From NCBI RefSeq assembly GCF_923868895.1, contig NZ_OV350343.1:3410001-3474000 (forward strand): a stretch of DNA of 64,000 nt. Direction: 5' to 3'. The position numbers and the translations under genes were made by a program. This DNA is from Halomonas sp. TD01 (GTDB lineage Bacteria; Pseudomonadota; Gammaproteobacteria; Pseudomonadales; Halomonadaceae). Positions 21,928 through 29,544 of the stretch are shown here, piece by piece (positions within the stretch are counted from its first letter, which is position 1; each line of letters opens with the position of its first letter). The notes under the pieces were generated by a model. It was not told where the DNA came from. It made no database searches and was given only the letters and a program-made list of their open reading frames with translations.

Positions 21928-23112
21928 CTATATGCTCTCCTGAATCATTTTTCTAATCTCTTCCCCAATAGCCCTAGCCATTAGCGGAGGAACAGCATTT
22001 CCTACCTGTTCATATTGCTCTTGTAAACTTCCTAGAAAACTGTAGTCATCAGGAAAAGACTGGATACGTGCAGCCTCTCTAACAGAAATAACTCGATCTT
22101 GAATTGGGTGGAAAAAACTTCCCCAATGTGGGTCGCATTTAGTTAGTATCGTTGAACAAAGCGAGTCAGGTGAGAGCCTGCCATATCTCTTGGTATGGTC
22201 ACTACGTCGAGCTCTCTGTAAGCCTTTTGGCAACATATCGAACGGAATATCTCGCCAACTCCCTCCTTGAGGAATGTGCTTCAAACGTTCTAAATTGACT
22301 GGACCGAGGCCATTACAACTATGGTTAGTTACTTTATCTGAGTTTTTCCTCAAGTATTTCTGATACTCACCCTGAGGGGGTGCTTCATAATTCATTAAAG
22401 TATTAACTGATCCGCTTTCTATGGGTGGTAAATCAGAAAGAGCATCCCAAACGGTTGTTTGTTTTTTTAACTCAGAAGCAAACAAGGGGAGTAGCTTTAA
22501 GCAAAGTTCTTTTGCCCCAGCAAAATTAGCTCTTGCTGTTGAATTGTATTGAGGCTGTGGGAAATATATTTCTTTTTCCCTGCCTTTAACCGCGATAATT
22601 ATAGTTCTGAACCGTAGTTGGGGCACTCCATAATGACCTGCATACAGAATACGATGCTCTACTCTATAGCCCCTACTTTCTAATTCTTTATATATTTGCT
22701 TAACAACTGTTCCTTTTCCAAGTGATACAATACCAGGAACATTTTCAATAAGGATTGCCTTAGGCATTAACTCAAATGCTATCCGTAAAAAGTCTTTGAA
22801 TAAATGATTTCGCTCATCATCCAAATCTCTTATAGGAGCATTTACAGAGAAACCCTGGCAAGGAGGACCGCCTGCCACAAGGTCTAACTCATTTTCTTCT
22901 AGGTTAAGCTTTCCCTTGAGATCTACAGCACACAATTGGCGGATATCGCCTATCACCATCTCAGCATTAGGGTGGTTGTGTTTAAATGTCTCTGCATGGC
23001 TTGCTTTCAGCTCATTGGCTAGGATGGTATCGAAGCCGGCCATTTTCAAGCCACAAGAAAGACCGCCAGCACCACAAAATAAATCAATACTTTTCATCCT
23101 AAGAGCTACCAT
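21928..23112 (-). CDS. C5-cytosine DNA methyltransferase of the NotI-like system
   Basis: 394 residues from ATG 23112, or 389 from ATG 23097, which gives the usual MKSIDLFCGAGG start; neither has a good ribosome-binding site. The motifs are in order: I (SIDLFCGAGGLSCGLKMAGF), IV (AGGPPCQGFSVNAP, catalytic Cys), VI (ENVPGI), VIII (the HRILYAGHYGVPQLRFRTII region) and X (EQVGNAVPPLMARAI). It methylates cytosine in its recognition site and protects host DNA. It is promoter-proximal to and overlaps the endonuclease gene. Intact, so the genome may be methylated without matching restriction. Confidence 0.93.
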   Translation of the reverse strand: MVALRMKSIDLFCGAGGLSCGLKMAGFDTILANELKASHAETFKHNHPNAEMVIGDIRQLCAVDLKGKLNLEENELDLVAGGPPCQGFSVNAPIRDLDDERNHLFKDFLRIAFELMPKAILIENVPGIVSLGKGTVVKQIYKELESRGYRVEHRILYAGHYGVPQLRFRTIIIAVKGREKEIYFPQPQYNSTARANFAGAKELCLKLLPLFASELKKQTTVWDALSDLPPIESGSVNTLMNYEAPPQGEYQKYLRKNSDKVTNHSCNGLGPVNLERLKHIPQGGSWRDIPFDMLPKGLQRARRSDHTKRYGRLSPDSLCSTILTKCDPHWGSFFHPIQDRVISVREAARIQSFPDDYSFLGSLQEQYEQVGNAVPPLMARAIGEEIRKMIQESI

Positions 23113-23139
23113 GGTTATGGTTAACTTTCACACCTCTTA

Positions 23140-23164
23140 GATTGATAAGCGAATACTATCAATC
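23140..23164. promoter_or_regulatory. Perfect palindrome upstream of the methyltransferase
   Basis: GATTGATA and TATCAATC flank a 9-bp spacer about 30-50 bp before the methyltransferase start. No separate controller gene is seen, so the dyad could be an operator for the methyltransferase itself or another island regulator. Confidence 0.5.
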
Positions 23165-23229
23165 AAGATATTTCAATAGCTTTTATCGAATAATAATGAT
23201 AACAGACTAGAGATATTTACTCTATGCAT

Positions 23230-23252
23230 TGGGACAAACTGTTGGGACAAAT
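23230..23252 (+). repeat. Right arm-type repeats of the mobilizable element
   Basis: TGGGACAAAC (23230-23239) and TGGGACAAAT (23243-23252) have a 13-bp period and match the pair at 14155-14177 in sequence, spacing and orientation. Confidence 0.75.
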
Positions 23253-23261
23253 CCCCAAAAG

Positions 23262-23297
23262 CAAAAGCCCGTAAGTCTTTGACTTACGGGCTTTTTC
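23262..23297 (-). terminator. Terminator downstream of tRNA-Ser, inside the element
   Basis: AAAAGCCCGTAAGTC, a short loop and GACTTACGGGCTTTTT form a strong stem with A and T tracts on both sides. It lies seven bases from the tRNA 3' end on the element side of the att core, so the element supplies the terminator for the tRNA it occupies. Confidence 0.88.
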
Positions 23298-23303
23298 AAT
23301 AAA

Positions 23304-23394
23304 TGGCGGAGGGACAGGGATTCGAACCCTGGATAGGCTATTAACCTATGCCGGTTTTCAAGACCGGTGCATTCAACCGCTCTGCCATCCCTCC
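23304..23394 (-). tRNA. serT: tRNA-Ser (anticodon UGA), CCA encoded
   Basis: 91 nt. The acceptor stem GGAGGGA pairs with TCCCTCC, followed by the encoded discriminator and CCA. The anticodon arm CCGGT-CTTGAAA-ACCGG gives anticodon TGA. A long class-II variable arm (GCATAGGTTAATAGCCTA region) and the T arm CAGGGTTCGAATCCCTG are present. The 3' 17 bases are the attachment core of the adjacent element and are duplicated at 14078-14094; the tRNA itself is complete. Confidence 0.97.
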
Positions 23395-23452
23395 GGCTTA
23401 TGGGTGCGTATAATAACAGCTTTCCCTTGGAAGTCAACGCCTTTCCGGTTAA

Positions 23453-25159
23453 TTAGTAGAGCCTTAAGCCGACACGGGTAATATTCCCGCCTTCCATTTC
23501 ACTGACCACCCAGTGAATGCCATGCCAGTCGACATCGTCGCCGACTACTGGGTGGCCACCGACGCGTAGCGAGATAAACTCCGCCAGCGTCATGTCCTGC
23601 TCGCCAGGGCTTAAGGTTAAACCATAGGCTTGGGCAATATCTTGCATTTGCGCCTCGCCATCCAAGGTGAAGGTACCGAAGAAGGCACGCTCTTGTTTGA
23701 GCTTTGCATCGCCGTTGAATAGGCGGTTGAGCGCAACGAGGTCTTCGGTGCGGCCAATGACACAAATAACATCATCAAGCTTAAGCCGCGTACTCCCCTT
23801 GGGGTGGAGCATGACGTGGTTGCGAAATAGCGCCGAAATCAATGCGCCTGAAGGGAAACGCAGTAGCCGGATAGGAACATCTTCTAAGTCTTCGTTTTCG
23901 ACCACGTAAACAAACATCTCAAAATCATTTTCCGGCATTATGCCCAGCGGCCCTCGGCGGTTCGGCGTGGTGCCTACAGGTACTTCTACTTTCAGCCATC
24001 GGGCCATAAATGTTAGCGAACCGCCCTGAATAAGCAGCGACATCAGTACCACCGCAAACGCTACGTTAAAGTACAACGAAGCGTTTTCTACCCCGCCGAT
24101 TAGCGGGAAGATAGCCAATACAATAGGCACCGCGCCCCGCAGGCCAACCCAGGCAATAAAGAAGGTTTCTCGCCAGCGGAATTTGAAAAACGGCTTAATA
24201 GTGATCAACACCGCTAGGGGCCGCGCAACAAAAATCAGTGCTAGAGCAACTAGCCCTGCTGGCAATGCCACGTCCCACAACTGGCTTGGAGTGACGAGCA
24301 AACCCAGCACCAGAAACAAGCCAATCTGGCTCAGCCAAGCCAACCCATCGTGTACCGGAAGAATAAAGTTAAGGTGCCGCCCAGGCTGATTACCAATCAT
24401 CAACCCTGCTAAATAAATGGCCAGGAAGCCGCTTCCGCCTAGCACACTGGTTAATCCAAACACGCTAAACCCAAGCGCCAGCGCTAACATGGCATAAAGG
24501 CCGGGGGCTAAATCTAACCAACGCAGCAGCTTAGCACTTAGCCAGCCACCGCCAATACCAACAACTAAACCAATGCCAAACTGGGAAATGAAGAACAGTA
24601 GTGTTTCGCCAATGCCGCCAATATCGCCAACCAACAGCTCGACCAACATCAGCGTTAGGAAAATGGCCATCGGGTCGTTGGTACCCGATTCAATTTCAAG
24701 CGTGGCCCCTACTCGCTCGTTGAGGTTAACCCCGCGGCCGCTAAGCATTGAGAACACGGCCGCGGCATCGGTGGAGCCAACAATTGCTCCGACGAGCAAT
24801 CCTTGTACTAGGGAAAGGTCAAACACCCACATGGAAATAACACCAACAATAGCGCTGGTGATAAAGACGCCAAAGGTGGCTAGCGAGAGCGCTGGCCTAA
24901 AGCCGACACGGAACGTTTTTAATCGAGTGCGAAGGCCGCCATCCAGCAGAATCATCGCGAGCGCTAGATGGCCAATCGTGAACGCCATGGTGTAATCGTC
25001 AAACTCAACCCCTAGCAGGCCTTCTTCCCCCGCCAGCATGCCAAGCCCTAGAAAAATCAGTAGCAGTGGTACACCCATCATTGATGAAAGGCGGCTCGCT
25101 AAAATGCTGAGCGCCATCAGGGAACCGCCTACTAAGAAGAACGTGTAAATTGCGTCCAT
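23453..25159 (-). CDS. K+/H+ antiporter, CPA1 type, with RCK-C and CorC-like domains
   Basis: 568 residues from ATG 25159 (GGAG five bases upstream); a longer frame to 25204 lacks a good start. About 12 membrane segments (residues 1-390) include GVPLLLIFLGLGMLAGEEG, the VGSTDAAAVFSML ion-site helix and GTNDPMAIFLTLM. A TrkA-C/RCK-like domain (about 405-490, with PENDFEMFVYVVENEDL) and a CorC/HlyC-like C-terminal domain (about 500-568) follow. This is the NhaP2/CvrA architecture, which exports K+ in exchange for protons and supports cell-volume control at low osmolarity. Core gene beside the tRNA. Confidence 0.9.
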   Translation of the reverse strand: MDAIYTFFLVGGSLMALSILASRLSSMMGVPLLLIFLGLGMLAGEEGLLGVEFDDYTMAFTIGHLALAMILLDGGLRTRLKTFRVGFRPALSLATFGVFITSAIVGVISMWVFDLSLVQGLLVGAIVGSTDAAAVFSMLSGRGVNLNERVGATLEIESGTNDPMAIFLTLMLVELLVGDIGGIGETLLFFISQFGIGLVVGIGGGWLSAKLLRWLDLAPGLYAMLALALGFSVFGLTSVLGGSGFLAIYLAGLMIGNQPGRHLNFILPVHDGLAWLSQIGLFLVLGLLVTPSQLWDVALPAGLVALALIFVARPLAVLITIKPFFKFRWRETFFIAWVGLRGAVPIVLAIFPLIGGVENASLYFNVAFAVVLMSLLIQGGSLTFMARWLKVEVPVGTTPNRRGPLGIMPENDFEMFVYVVENEDLEDVPIRLLRFPSGALISALFRNHVMLHPKGSTRLKLDDVICVIGRTEDLVALNRLFNGDAKLKQERAFFGTFTLDGEAQMQDIAQAYGLTLSPGEQDMTLAEFISLRVGGHPVVGDDVDWHGIHWVVSEMEGGNITRVGLRLY

Positions 25160-25306
25160 GTTTCTCCGTCTCACCATCAATGCCGTTCTATTATTACATG
25201 CCACCGTACAATTTACTGAGCTTGTTAGGCTTGTCGCTTACAGGGGCTAGCCAGATCCTTCATCTCACAGCTAAACTCCGGCGTCATACCATCTGGAGTT
25301 AAGGTT

Positions 25307-26467
25307 ATGTTGAACGCTTTTTGGCGTGTCGGTTCACTTGTATTCTTCACATTAAGCATTTTTTTATTATTTTCAATTTCAGCCACTTACGCAAATGAAG
25401 ACAGCGAAACAGTTAATAGCAGTGAGCCGCTGACGCTTGAGAGCGAGGTATCATTGCCCATTGGGCTATGGCCACCTAGGGGCAATGACGCAACAGAAGA
25501 TGGGCCGGAAGAAGCACCCAGCATGGCGCTGACACCACCACCGCCATTAGAACCGCCGCCCCTAAAGCAGCTCACTCTAATGCTAGATTGGTATATCAGC
25601 CCTCAGCACGCTGCCTTAATTGTGGCGAAGCAGCGCGGCTTGTTTGCTGCTCAAGGGCTCGAACTTGAATTATTGACCCCCGCAGACCCATCCATCGCCA
25701 TTAAGTTATTGGCTGCAGGCGAAGTTGATCTAGCGTTAACGCGTCAGCCATTGCTGCATTTACACGCCCATGATGGTGCCTCCATTACCCGTATTGGCAC
25801 GCTAATTGAGACACCGCTAAATGCCGTCATCGTGGCAGGAGATGCCCCGTCGAGCGAAACTACCGACCAACTCGCTAGCTTGCATTATGGCTTTTCCACC
25901 CGCGAAGGGCGTGATGTACTGGTGGACCAACTGGTACCCACCTCTCTTCGCCAAATCGACGATTTCAACCCGCCTGAAAGCGTCCATTTCGATGCTGCCA
26001 GCGCCCTGCGGGAAGGTCGCGTTGATGCCATCGCCGATGGCTTTTATCACACGTTGCCACAACAACTGGCGTCAGATGGCATTGCCACTTACACCGTGCG
26101 TTATAACGATATTGACATGCCGCGTCATGACGGTTTGATACTGTTGGCAAATAGCGACACAGTAACAAGACGAGCAGCCACTTGGTCGCGTGTTCTTATT
26201 GCCCTGGAAGAAGCCAGCAACTGGATTATCGAGAACCCGGAAGCAACGTGGTCGCTGCTGATTAGCAGCCATCCTGCAATGGATAATGCAATTAACGAAG
26301 CCGCTTGGGACGATCTACTGCGTCGTATTGCCATTAGCCCGGCGGCACTTGATGCTCGACGCTATGCAGCCTTTGAACGCTATCTTCAGCGATCGGGGAT
26401 TACCGGAGCAGCATTACCAGTTTCGCGATTAGCCGTTAATCCTCATGCGTTGATAGATACACGCTGA
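25307..26467 (+). CDS. NMT1/THI5-like ABC transporter substrate-binding protein
   Basis: 386 residues with a signal peptide (about 1-29, ending SATYA). A Pro-rich linker at about 45-85 (MALTPPPPLEPPPLKQ) leads into the binding domain: LTLMLDWYISPQHAALIVAK, QRGLFAAQGLELELLTPADP, IKLLAAGEVDLALTRQ. This is the NMT1/THI5-like fold that binds pyrimidine or other small organic ligands. No permease or ATPase gene is adjacent. AAGG precedes ATG 25307. The ligand cannot be told from sequence. Confidence 0.8.
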   Translation: MLNAFWRVGSLVFFTLSIFLLFSISATYANEDSETVNSSEPLTLESEVSLPIGLWPPRGNDATEDGPEEAPSMALTPPPPLEPPPLKQLTLMLDWYISPQHAALIVAKQRGLFAAQGLELELLTPADPSIAIKLLAAGEVDLALTRQPLLHLHAHDGASITRIGTLIETPLNAVIVAGDAPSSETTDQLASLHYGFSTREGRDVLVDQLVPTSLRQIDDFNPPESVHFDAASALREGRVDAIADGFYHTLPQQLASDGIATYTVRYNDIDMPRHDGLILLANSDTVTRRAATWSRVLIALEEASNWIIENPEATWSLLISSHPAMDNAINEAAWDDLLRRIAISPAALDARRYAAFERYLQRSGITGAALPVSRLAVNPHALIDTR

Positions 26468-26494
26468 CAAAAAGGTAGCAAAAACGAAAGCACC

Positions 26495-27880
26495 ATGAGT
26501 GATACTCCGCTGATTTTTATTGATGTCGAGACGACAGGCACCCGTGCGACGCGTGATCGAATTACCGAAATTGCTGCCTTGAAGGTAGTGGACGGTTACC
26601 TAACGGATCGCTGGGTCAGCCTGATTAACCCAGGCATCAGCATGCCCTCCCACATCAGCCAGCTCACTGGCATTTATGATGACATGCTGATTGATGCGCC
26701 CTCTTTTCAGACCATTGCGCAAAGCTTGCGCGAATGGCTCGGTGAAGACTGCCTCGTGGCCCACAATGCACGATTTGACGCCAGCTTTCTGCGCAACGAG
26801 TTTAAGCGTGCGGATATTACCTATCAGCCGCTGCTCCGCTGCACACTGCGTATTTCTCGTCGTTTGATGCCTGAACTGCCCAAACACAATCTCCAGGCAT
26901 TATTAGCTCACTTCAACATTCAACAGGCGCGACAGCATCGAGCAGAAGATGATGCAACTGCGCTTTGGCAGCTGTGGCAAGCTTGGCAGCAGCAGTATGA
27001 CGATGCTAGCTGGCAAGCCGCACTTGCCGATGAGCAACGCCACCGAAGCCTCCCCGCACACTTACCTAGCGAACAGTTGACTGGGCTTCCCGCCTCGCCA
27101 GGGGTTTATTTATTTTATGGCCACAACCGCCTTCCGCTGTACGTTGGCAAAAGCATTAATTTACGCAGCCGCGTGCTGGACCATTTCCAACGCGACCATC
27201 AAGACGACAAAGAGATGCGACTTGCCCAGCAAATACAGCATATTGAGTGGGAGGAAACCGCTGGCGATTTAAGTGCCCAGCTAAGGGAAGCTCAACTGGT
27301 CAAAGAGCTGATGCCGATTATGAACCGCCAACTACGCCGCCAAGGGCATTTAAAAACGTGGTATTGGCCAACCGACCAATCTTGCCCAACGCTGGTTAGC
27401 GGCAAAGCGATCAGCCAGCCTCAGCCGGGAAAGCTATTTGGGCTGTTTCGCAGTGCCAAAGAAGCTAAAGATGCGCTGCGCAGTATTGCCGAGGCACATC
27501 AGCTTTGTCCGCAAGAGTTGGGACTAGATAAGGGAACAGGGCGATGTTTTGCTAACCAGCTAGGCAAGTGTTGGGGTGCCTGCTGTGGGCAGGAGCCACT
27601 TGAAAGTCACACGCAACGTGCCCAGGACGCACTGGCAGCATTTCAAGTAAAAACATGGCCCTGGCCAGGGCGAATCATTATTCGCGAGAAAAGCCGTAAA
27701 AACGGCCCAACCAGCCATCATGTGGTCGACCACTGGTGTTATTTAGGCAGCGCCTCGACCAAACAGCGTGCCCTGGGACTGAAGGGAGTCGCTGCCACAT
27801 TTGATGTGGATACCTATCGCATCCTAAACCGCTTTTTACGTGAGCCTGAGCGGCATAACCTCACGGTATCGCCACTCTAG
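26495..27880 (+). CDS. DEDDh exonuclease fused to a GIY-YIG (UvrC/Cho-like) nuclease domain
   Basis: 461 residues. Exonuclease domain at about 1-165: IDVETTGTR (D-x-E), HNARFDASFL (Exo II) and HRAEDDATALW (H-x4-D). GIY-YIG domain at about 190-275: SPGVYLFYGHNRLPLYVGKS, followed by INLRSRV, and E in LREAQLVKELMP. The C-terminal part has Cys-containing segments (GRCFANQLGKCWGACCG) as in Cho proteins. It is predicted to act in excision repair or 3'-end processing of damaged DNA. A 27-bp gap from the previous gene suggests possible co-transcription. Full length for the fusion family. Confidence 0.9.
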   Translation: MSDTPLIFIDVETTGTRATRDRITEIAALKVVDGYLTDRWVSLINPGISMPSHISQLTGIYDDMLIDAPSFQTIAQSLREWLGEDCLVAHNARFDASFLRNEFKRADITYQPLLRCTLRISRRLMPELPKHNLQALLAHFNIQQARQHRAEDDATALWQLWQAWQQQYDDASWQAALADEQRHRSLPAHLPSEQLTGLPASPGVYLFYGHNRLPLYVGKSINLRSRVLDHFQRDHQDDKEMRLAQQIQHIEWEETAGDLSAQLREAQLVKELMPIMNRQLRRQGHLKTWYWPTDQSCPTLVSGKAISQPQPGKLFGLFRSAKEAKDALRSIAEAHQLCPQELGLDKGTGRCFANQLGKCWGACCGQEPLESHTQRAQDALAAFQVKTWPWPGRIIIREKSRKNGPTSHHVVDHWCYLGSASTKQRALGLKGVAATFDVDTYRILNRFLREPERHNLTVSPL

Positions 27881-27893
27881 CCTTACCGGCCCG

Positions 27894-28700
27894 CTACGGT
27901 TGGGCAGCAATAAACGTATCAACGGCTTGTTGAAACGCCTCTGGTTGATCCGCATGAAGCCAATGCCCGGCGTTTTTAAGCGTCACGACTCTGGCGCGTG
28001 GCAGCACTTCGCGCAGCGCTGGCAGCATATCATCGGCGATGTAGTGCGAATCAGCGCCTTTAAGCACCAATGTCGGCCCTTCGAAAGCGCGATCACCATC
28101 AGGCTTTCCAATAATCGCTTCATAACCACGTTGAATCTCATCCAACCCAACCCGCACTTCCATTTCACCTTGCTCATTGCGCACTAAATTAGTCGCCAGA
28201 AACAGCCGAGTTGGACGGGAGTCGACGTGTTCAGCCAATAAGGCGTCTGCTTCACGGCGGTTGGTGGGTTTACCCACTCTTACCCGCTCAAGTGCTGCAA
28301 ATACATCGTCGTGACCATGCTGATATGCCACTGGGGCGATATCCGCCACCATCAGTGACGCACAACGCTCAGGGCTCCTACACGCCAGCGTAATAGCCAC
28401 CTTTCCACCCATGGAGTGGCCTAACACATGCGCGCGCTCAACTCCAAGCTTATCAAGTGCCGCCAACACGTCTTGGCTCATAGCGGTGTAGCTCATGCCT
28501 TCCACATGGGGAGAACGGCCATGGTTACGAAGATCAACGGCAATGACCCGTCGGCTGCGCTGCCACACCTTTAAGTGCGAACGCCAGTTATCAGCGCTAC
28601 CCAATAGACCGTGGATCACCACGACAGGCAGTTGATCGTCGCCACCTGATTCGGCGGGTAAATCGATAACATAAAGATCAACATTGGCATGTTCAGTCAT
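27894..28700 (-). CDS. ybfF: Alpha/beta-hydrolase, YbfF-type esterase
   Basis: 268 residues. Oxyanion-hole segment VVIHGLLGSADNW (about 25-37), nucleophile elbow HVLGHSMGGKVAIT (Ser at about 98), acidic residue region FEGPTLVLKGADSHYI, and catalytic His in KNAGHWLHADQP. This matches the YbfF short-chain acyl-esterase subfamily. It is convergent with the exonuclease gene (13-bp gap) and 16 bp downstream of yhhQ, so may be co-transcribed with it. Confidence 0.88.
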   Translation of the reverse strand: MTEHANVDLYVIDLPAESGGDDQLPVVVIHGLLGSADNWRSHLKVWQRSRRVIAVDLRNHGRSPHVEGMSYTAMSQDVLAALDKLGVERAHVLGHSMGGKVAITLACRSPERCASLMVADIAPVAYQHGHDDVFAALERVRVGKPTNRREADALLAEHVDSRPTRLFLATNLVRNEQGEMEVRVGLDEIQRGYEAIIGKPDGDRAFEGPTLVLKGADSHYIADDMLPALREVLPRARVVTLKNAGHWLHADQPEAFQQAVDTFIAAQP

Positions 28701-28716
28701 GCAGGCTCCTCAGCCG

Positions 28717-29385
28717 TTATGCGGTTCGAGGTGATGCGTCGGATTGCCCTGTCCACACGACTAGCCGGCGCGTTAGCCACGCTAACAACAGGCCGTATAA
28801 CGGTAGGAAGAACAATAGACTAATGCCCAGCTTAATGGCGTAGTCGACAACCGCTATTTCTACCCAATGTTCCGCCATAAAAGGGTCTGGGCTGTTATAG
28901 AACGCAGTCGCAAAGAAAGCAAAGGTATCCGCTAGATTACCCAGTACGGTAGAACAAACCGGGGCAACCCACCAGGCCCACTGCCGAAGACGATCAAACA
29001 CTTGCACATCGAGTAGCTGGCCTAGCACATAGGCAAGAAAACTGGCTAACGCAATACGGGCAACAAATAAATTCCATTCACCCAGAGCTTCGATACCCGC
29101 AAAGCTTCCCCGCGGAAAAATTACCGAAACGAGGTAGGAAATTACCAGCGCCGGAAACATAACGCGCAAAATAATCGTCCGCGCGGGCCCTTTACCAAAT
29201 AAACGAACCGTTAGGTCCGTCGCAAGAAAGATAAAAGGAAAACTAAATGCGCCCCACGTGGTGTGGAAGCCAAACAAGGTAAATGGGAGCTGAACCAAGT
29301 AGTTACTGGCGGCGATAATGCCAATATGAAACGCGACCATTACCAGAAGGCAACGGCGGTGCTGGGTATCGGTTAATGCAAACAT
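28717..29385 (-). CDS. yhhQ: Queuosine-precursor (preQ0/preQ1) transporter YhhQ
   Basis: 222 residues with about six membrane segments. Family landmarks are QLPFTLFGFHTTWGAFSFPF, IFLATDLTVRLFGKG, PRGSFAGIEALGEWNLFVAR, LASFLAYVLGQLLDVQVFDR and NLADTFAFFATAFYNSPDPF. VUT/YhhQ proteins import 7-deazaguanine precursors for queuosine in tRNA. ATG 29385 is preceded by an A7GG run that is both the ribosome-binding site and the tail of a preQ1-riboswitch-like leader (29395-29432). Confidence 0.93.
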   Translation of the reverse strand: MFALTDTQHRRCLLVMVAFHIGIIAASNYLVQLPFTLFGFHTTWGAFSFPFIFLATDLTVRLFGKGPARTIILRVMFPALVISYLVSVIFPRGSFAGIEALGEWNLFVARIALASFLAYVLGQLLDVQVFDRLRQWAWWVAPVCSTVLGNLADTFAFFATAFYNSPDPFMAEHWVEIAVVDYAIKLGISLLFFLPLYGLLLAWLTRRLVVWTGQSDASPRTA

Positions 29386-29394
29386 ACAGGTTGG

Positions 29395-29432
29395 CCTTTT
29401 TTTGCAAGTCCGAGGGGTTAGGGAACCCTCAT
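29395..29432 (-). promoter_or_regulatory. Candidate preQ1-I riboswitch in the yhhQ leader
   Basis: On the reverse strand the leader reads TGAGGGTTCCCTAACCCCTC, then GGACTTGC, then AAAAAAAGG. A short G/C stem (GAGGG with CCCTC), a loop containing CCTAACC, and an A-rich tail running into the Shine-Dalgarno fit the very small preQ1-I fold, and the downstream gene imports preQ1-type compounds. A TATAAT at 29463-29468 gives a promoter about 30 bp upstream. Not confirmed by any model search. Confidence 0.5.
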
Positions 29433-29487
29433 TAAAGCGCGGTTAACGCCACTGGGGCGCGCATTATACGCCTTCCGTTAGGTAATT

Positions 29488-29515
29488 AAAGTCGCCCACC
29501 TGCCTGGGCGACTTT
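29488..29515 (-). terminator. Terminator between yhhQ promoter and prpE
   Basis: AAAGTCGCCCA and TGGGCGACTTT form an 11-bp stem around a 6-base loop. T-rich on both outer sides, it ends the prpE transcript ahead of the yhhQ promoter. Confidence 0.8.
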
Positions 29516-29544
29516 ATTAACAACACTATTGGTAATAATTTAAT

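Larger units (their letters stand above)
19920..21928 (-). pseudogene. NotI-family restriction endonuclease split by an IS30-family insertion
   Basis: The 5' part (21928 to about 21246) encodes about 226 residues starting VNRPNKDLIEIFGYAPDDLS. A Cys cluster (ACPFTQSKC, GTCSV, GDCIICPNRL) matches the NotI iron-cysteine site, and VGVEVQSIDITG carries the E-x-Q variant of the PD-(D/E)xK active site. The 3' part (about 20173 to 19920) continues SAKFEDIIGEDIPLVNYKSP to the end. The first part stops at a TGA formed at the insertion junction. GTG 21928 overlaps the methyltransferase stop by 1 bp. NotI enzymes cut 8-bp GC sites; the specificity here is unknown. Probably inactive. Confidence 0.82.
14078..23303. 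mobile_element. Integrative mobilizable element in tRNA-Ser
   Basis: It is bounded by 17-bp tRNA-derived repeats and by matching pairs of arm-type repeats inside both ends. It contains a tyrosine integrase, mobC, a relaxase, an overlapping mobB-like gene, a RepL-like gene with a palindromic operator, and an NotI-like restriction-modification system. The DNA is visibly more AT-rich than the core. No type IV secretion genes are present, so transfer would depend on a helper. The relaxase and the endonuclease are both interrupted by insertion sequences, so it is probably immobile now. Confidence 0.8.
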
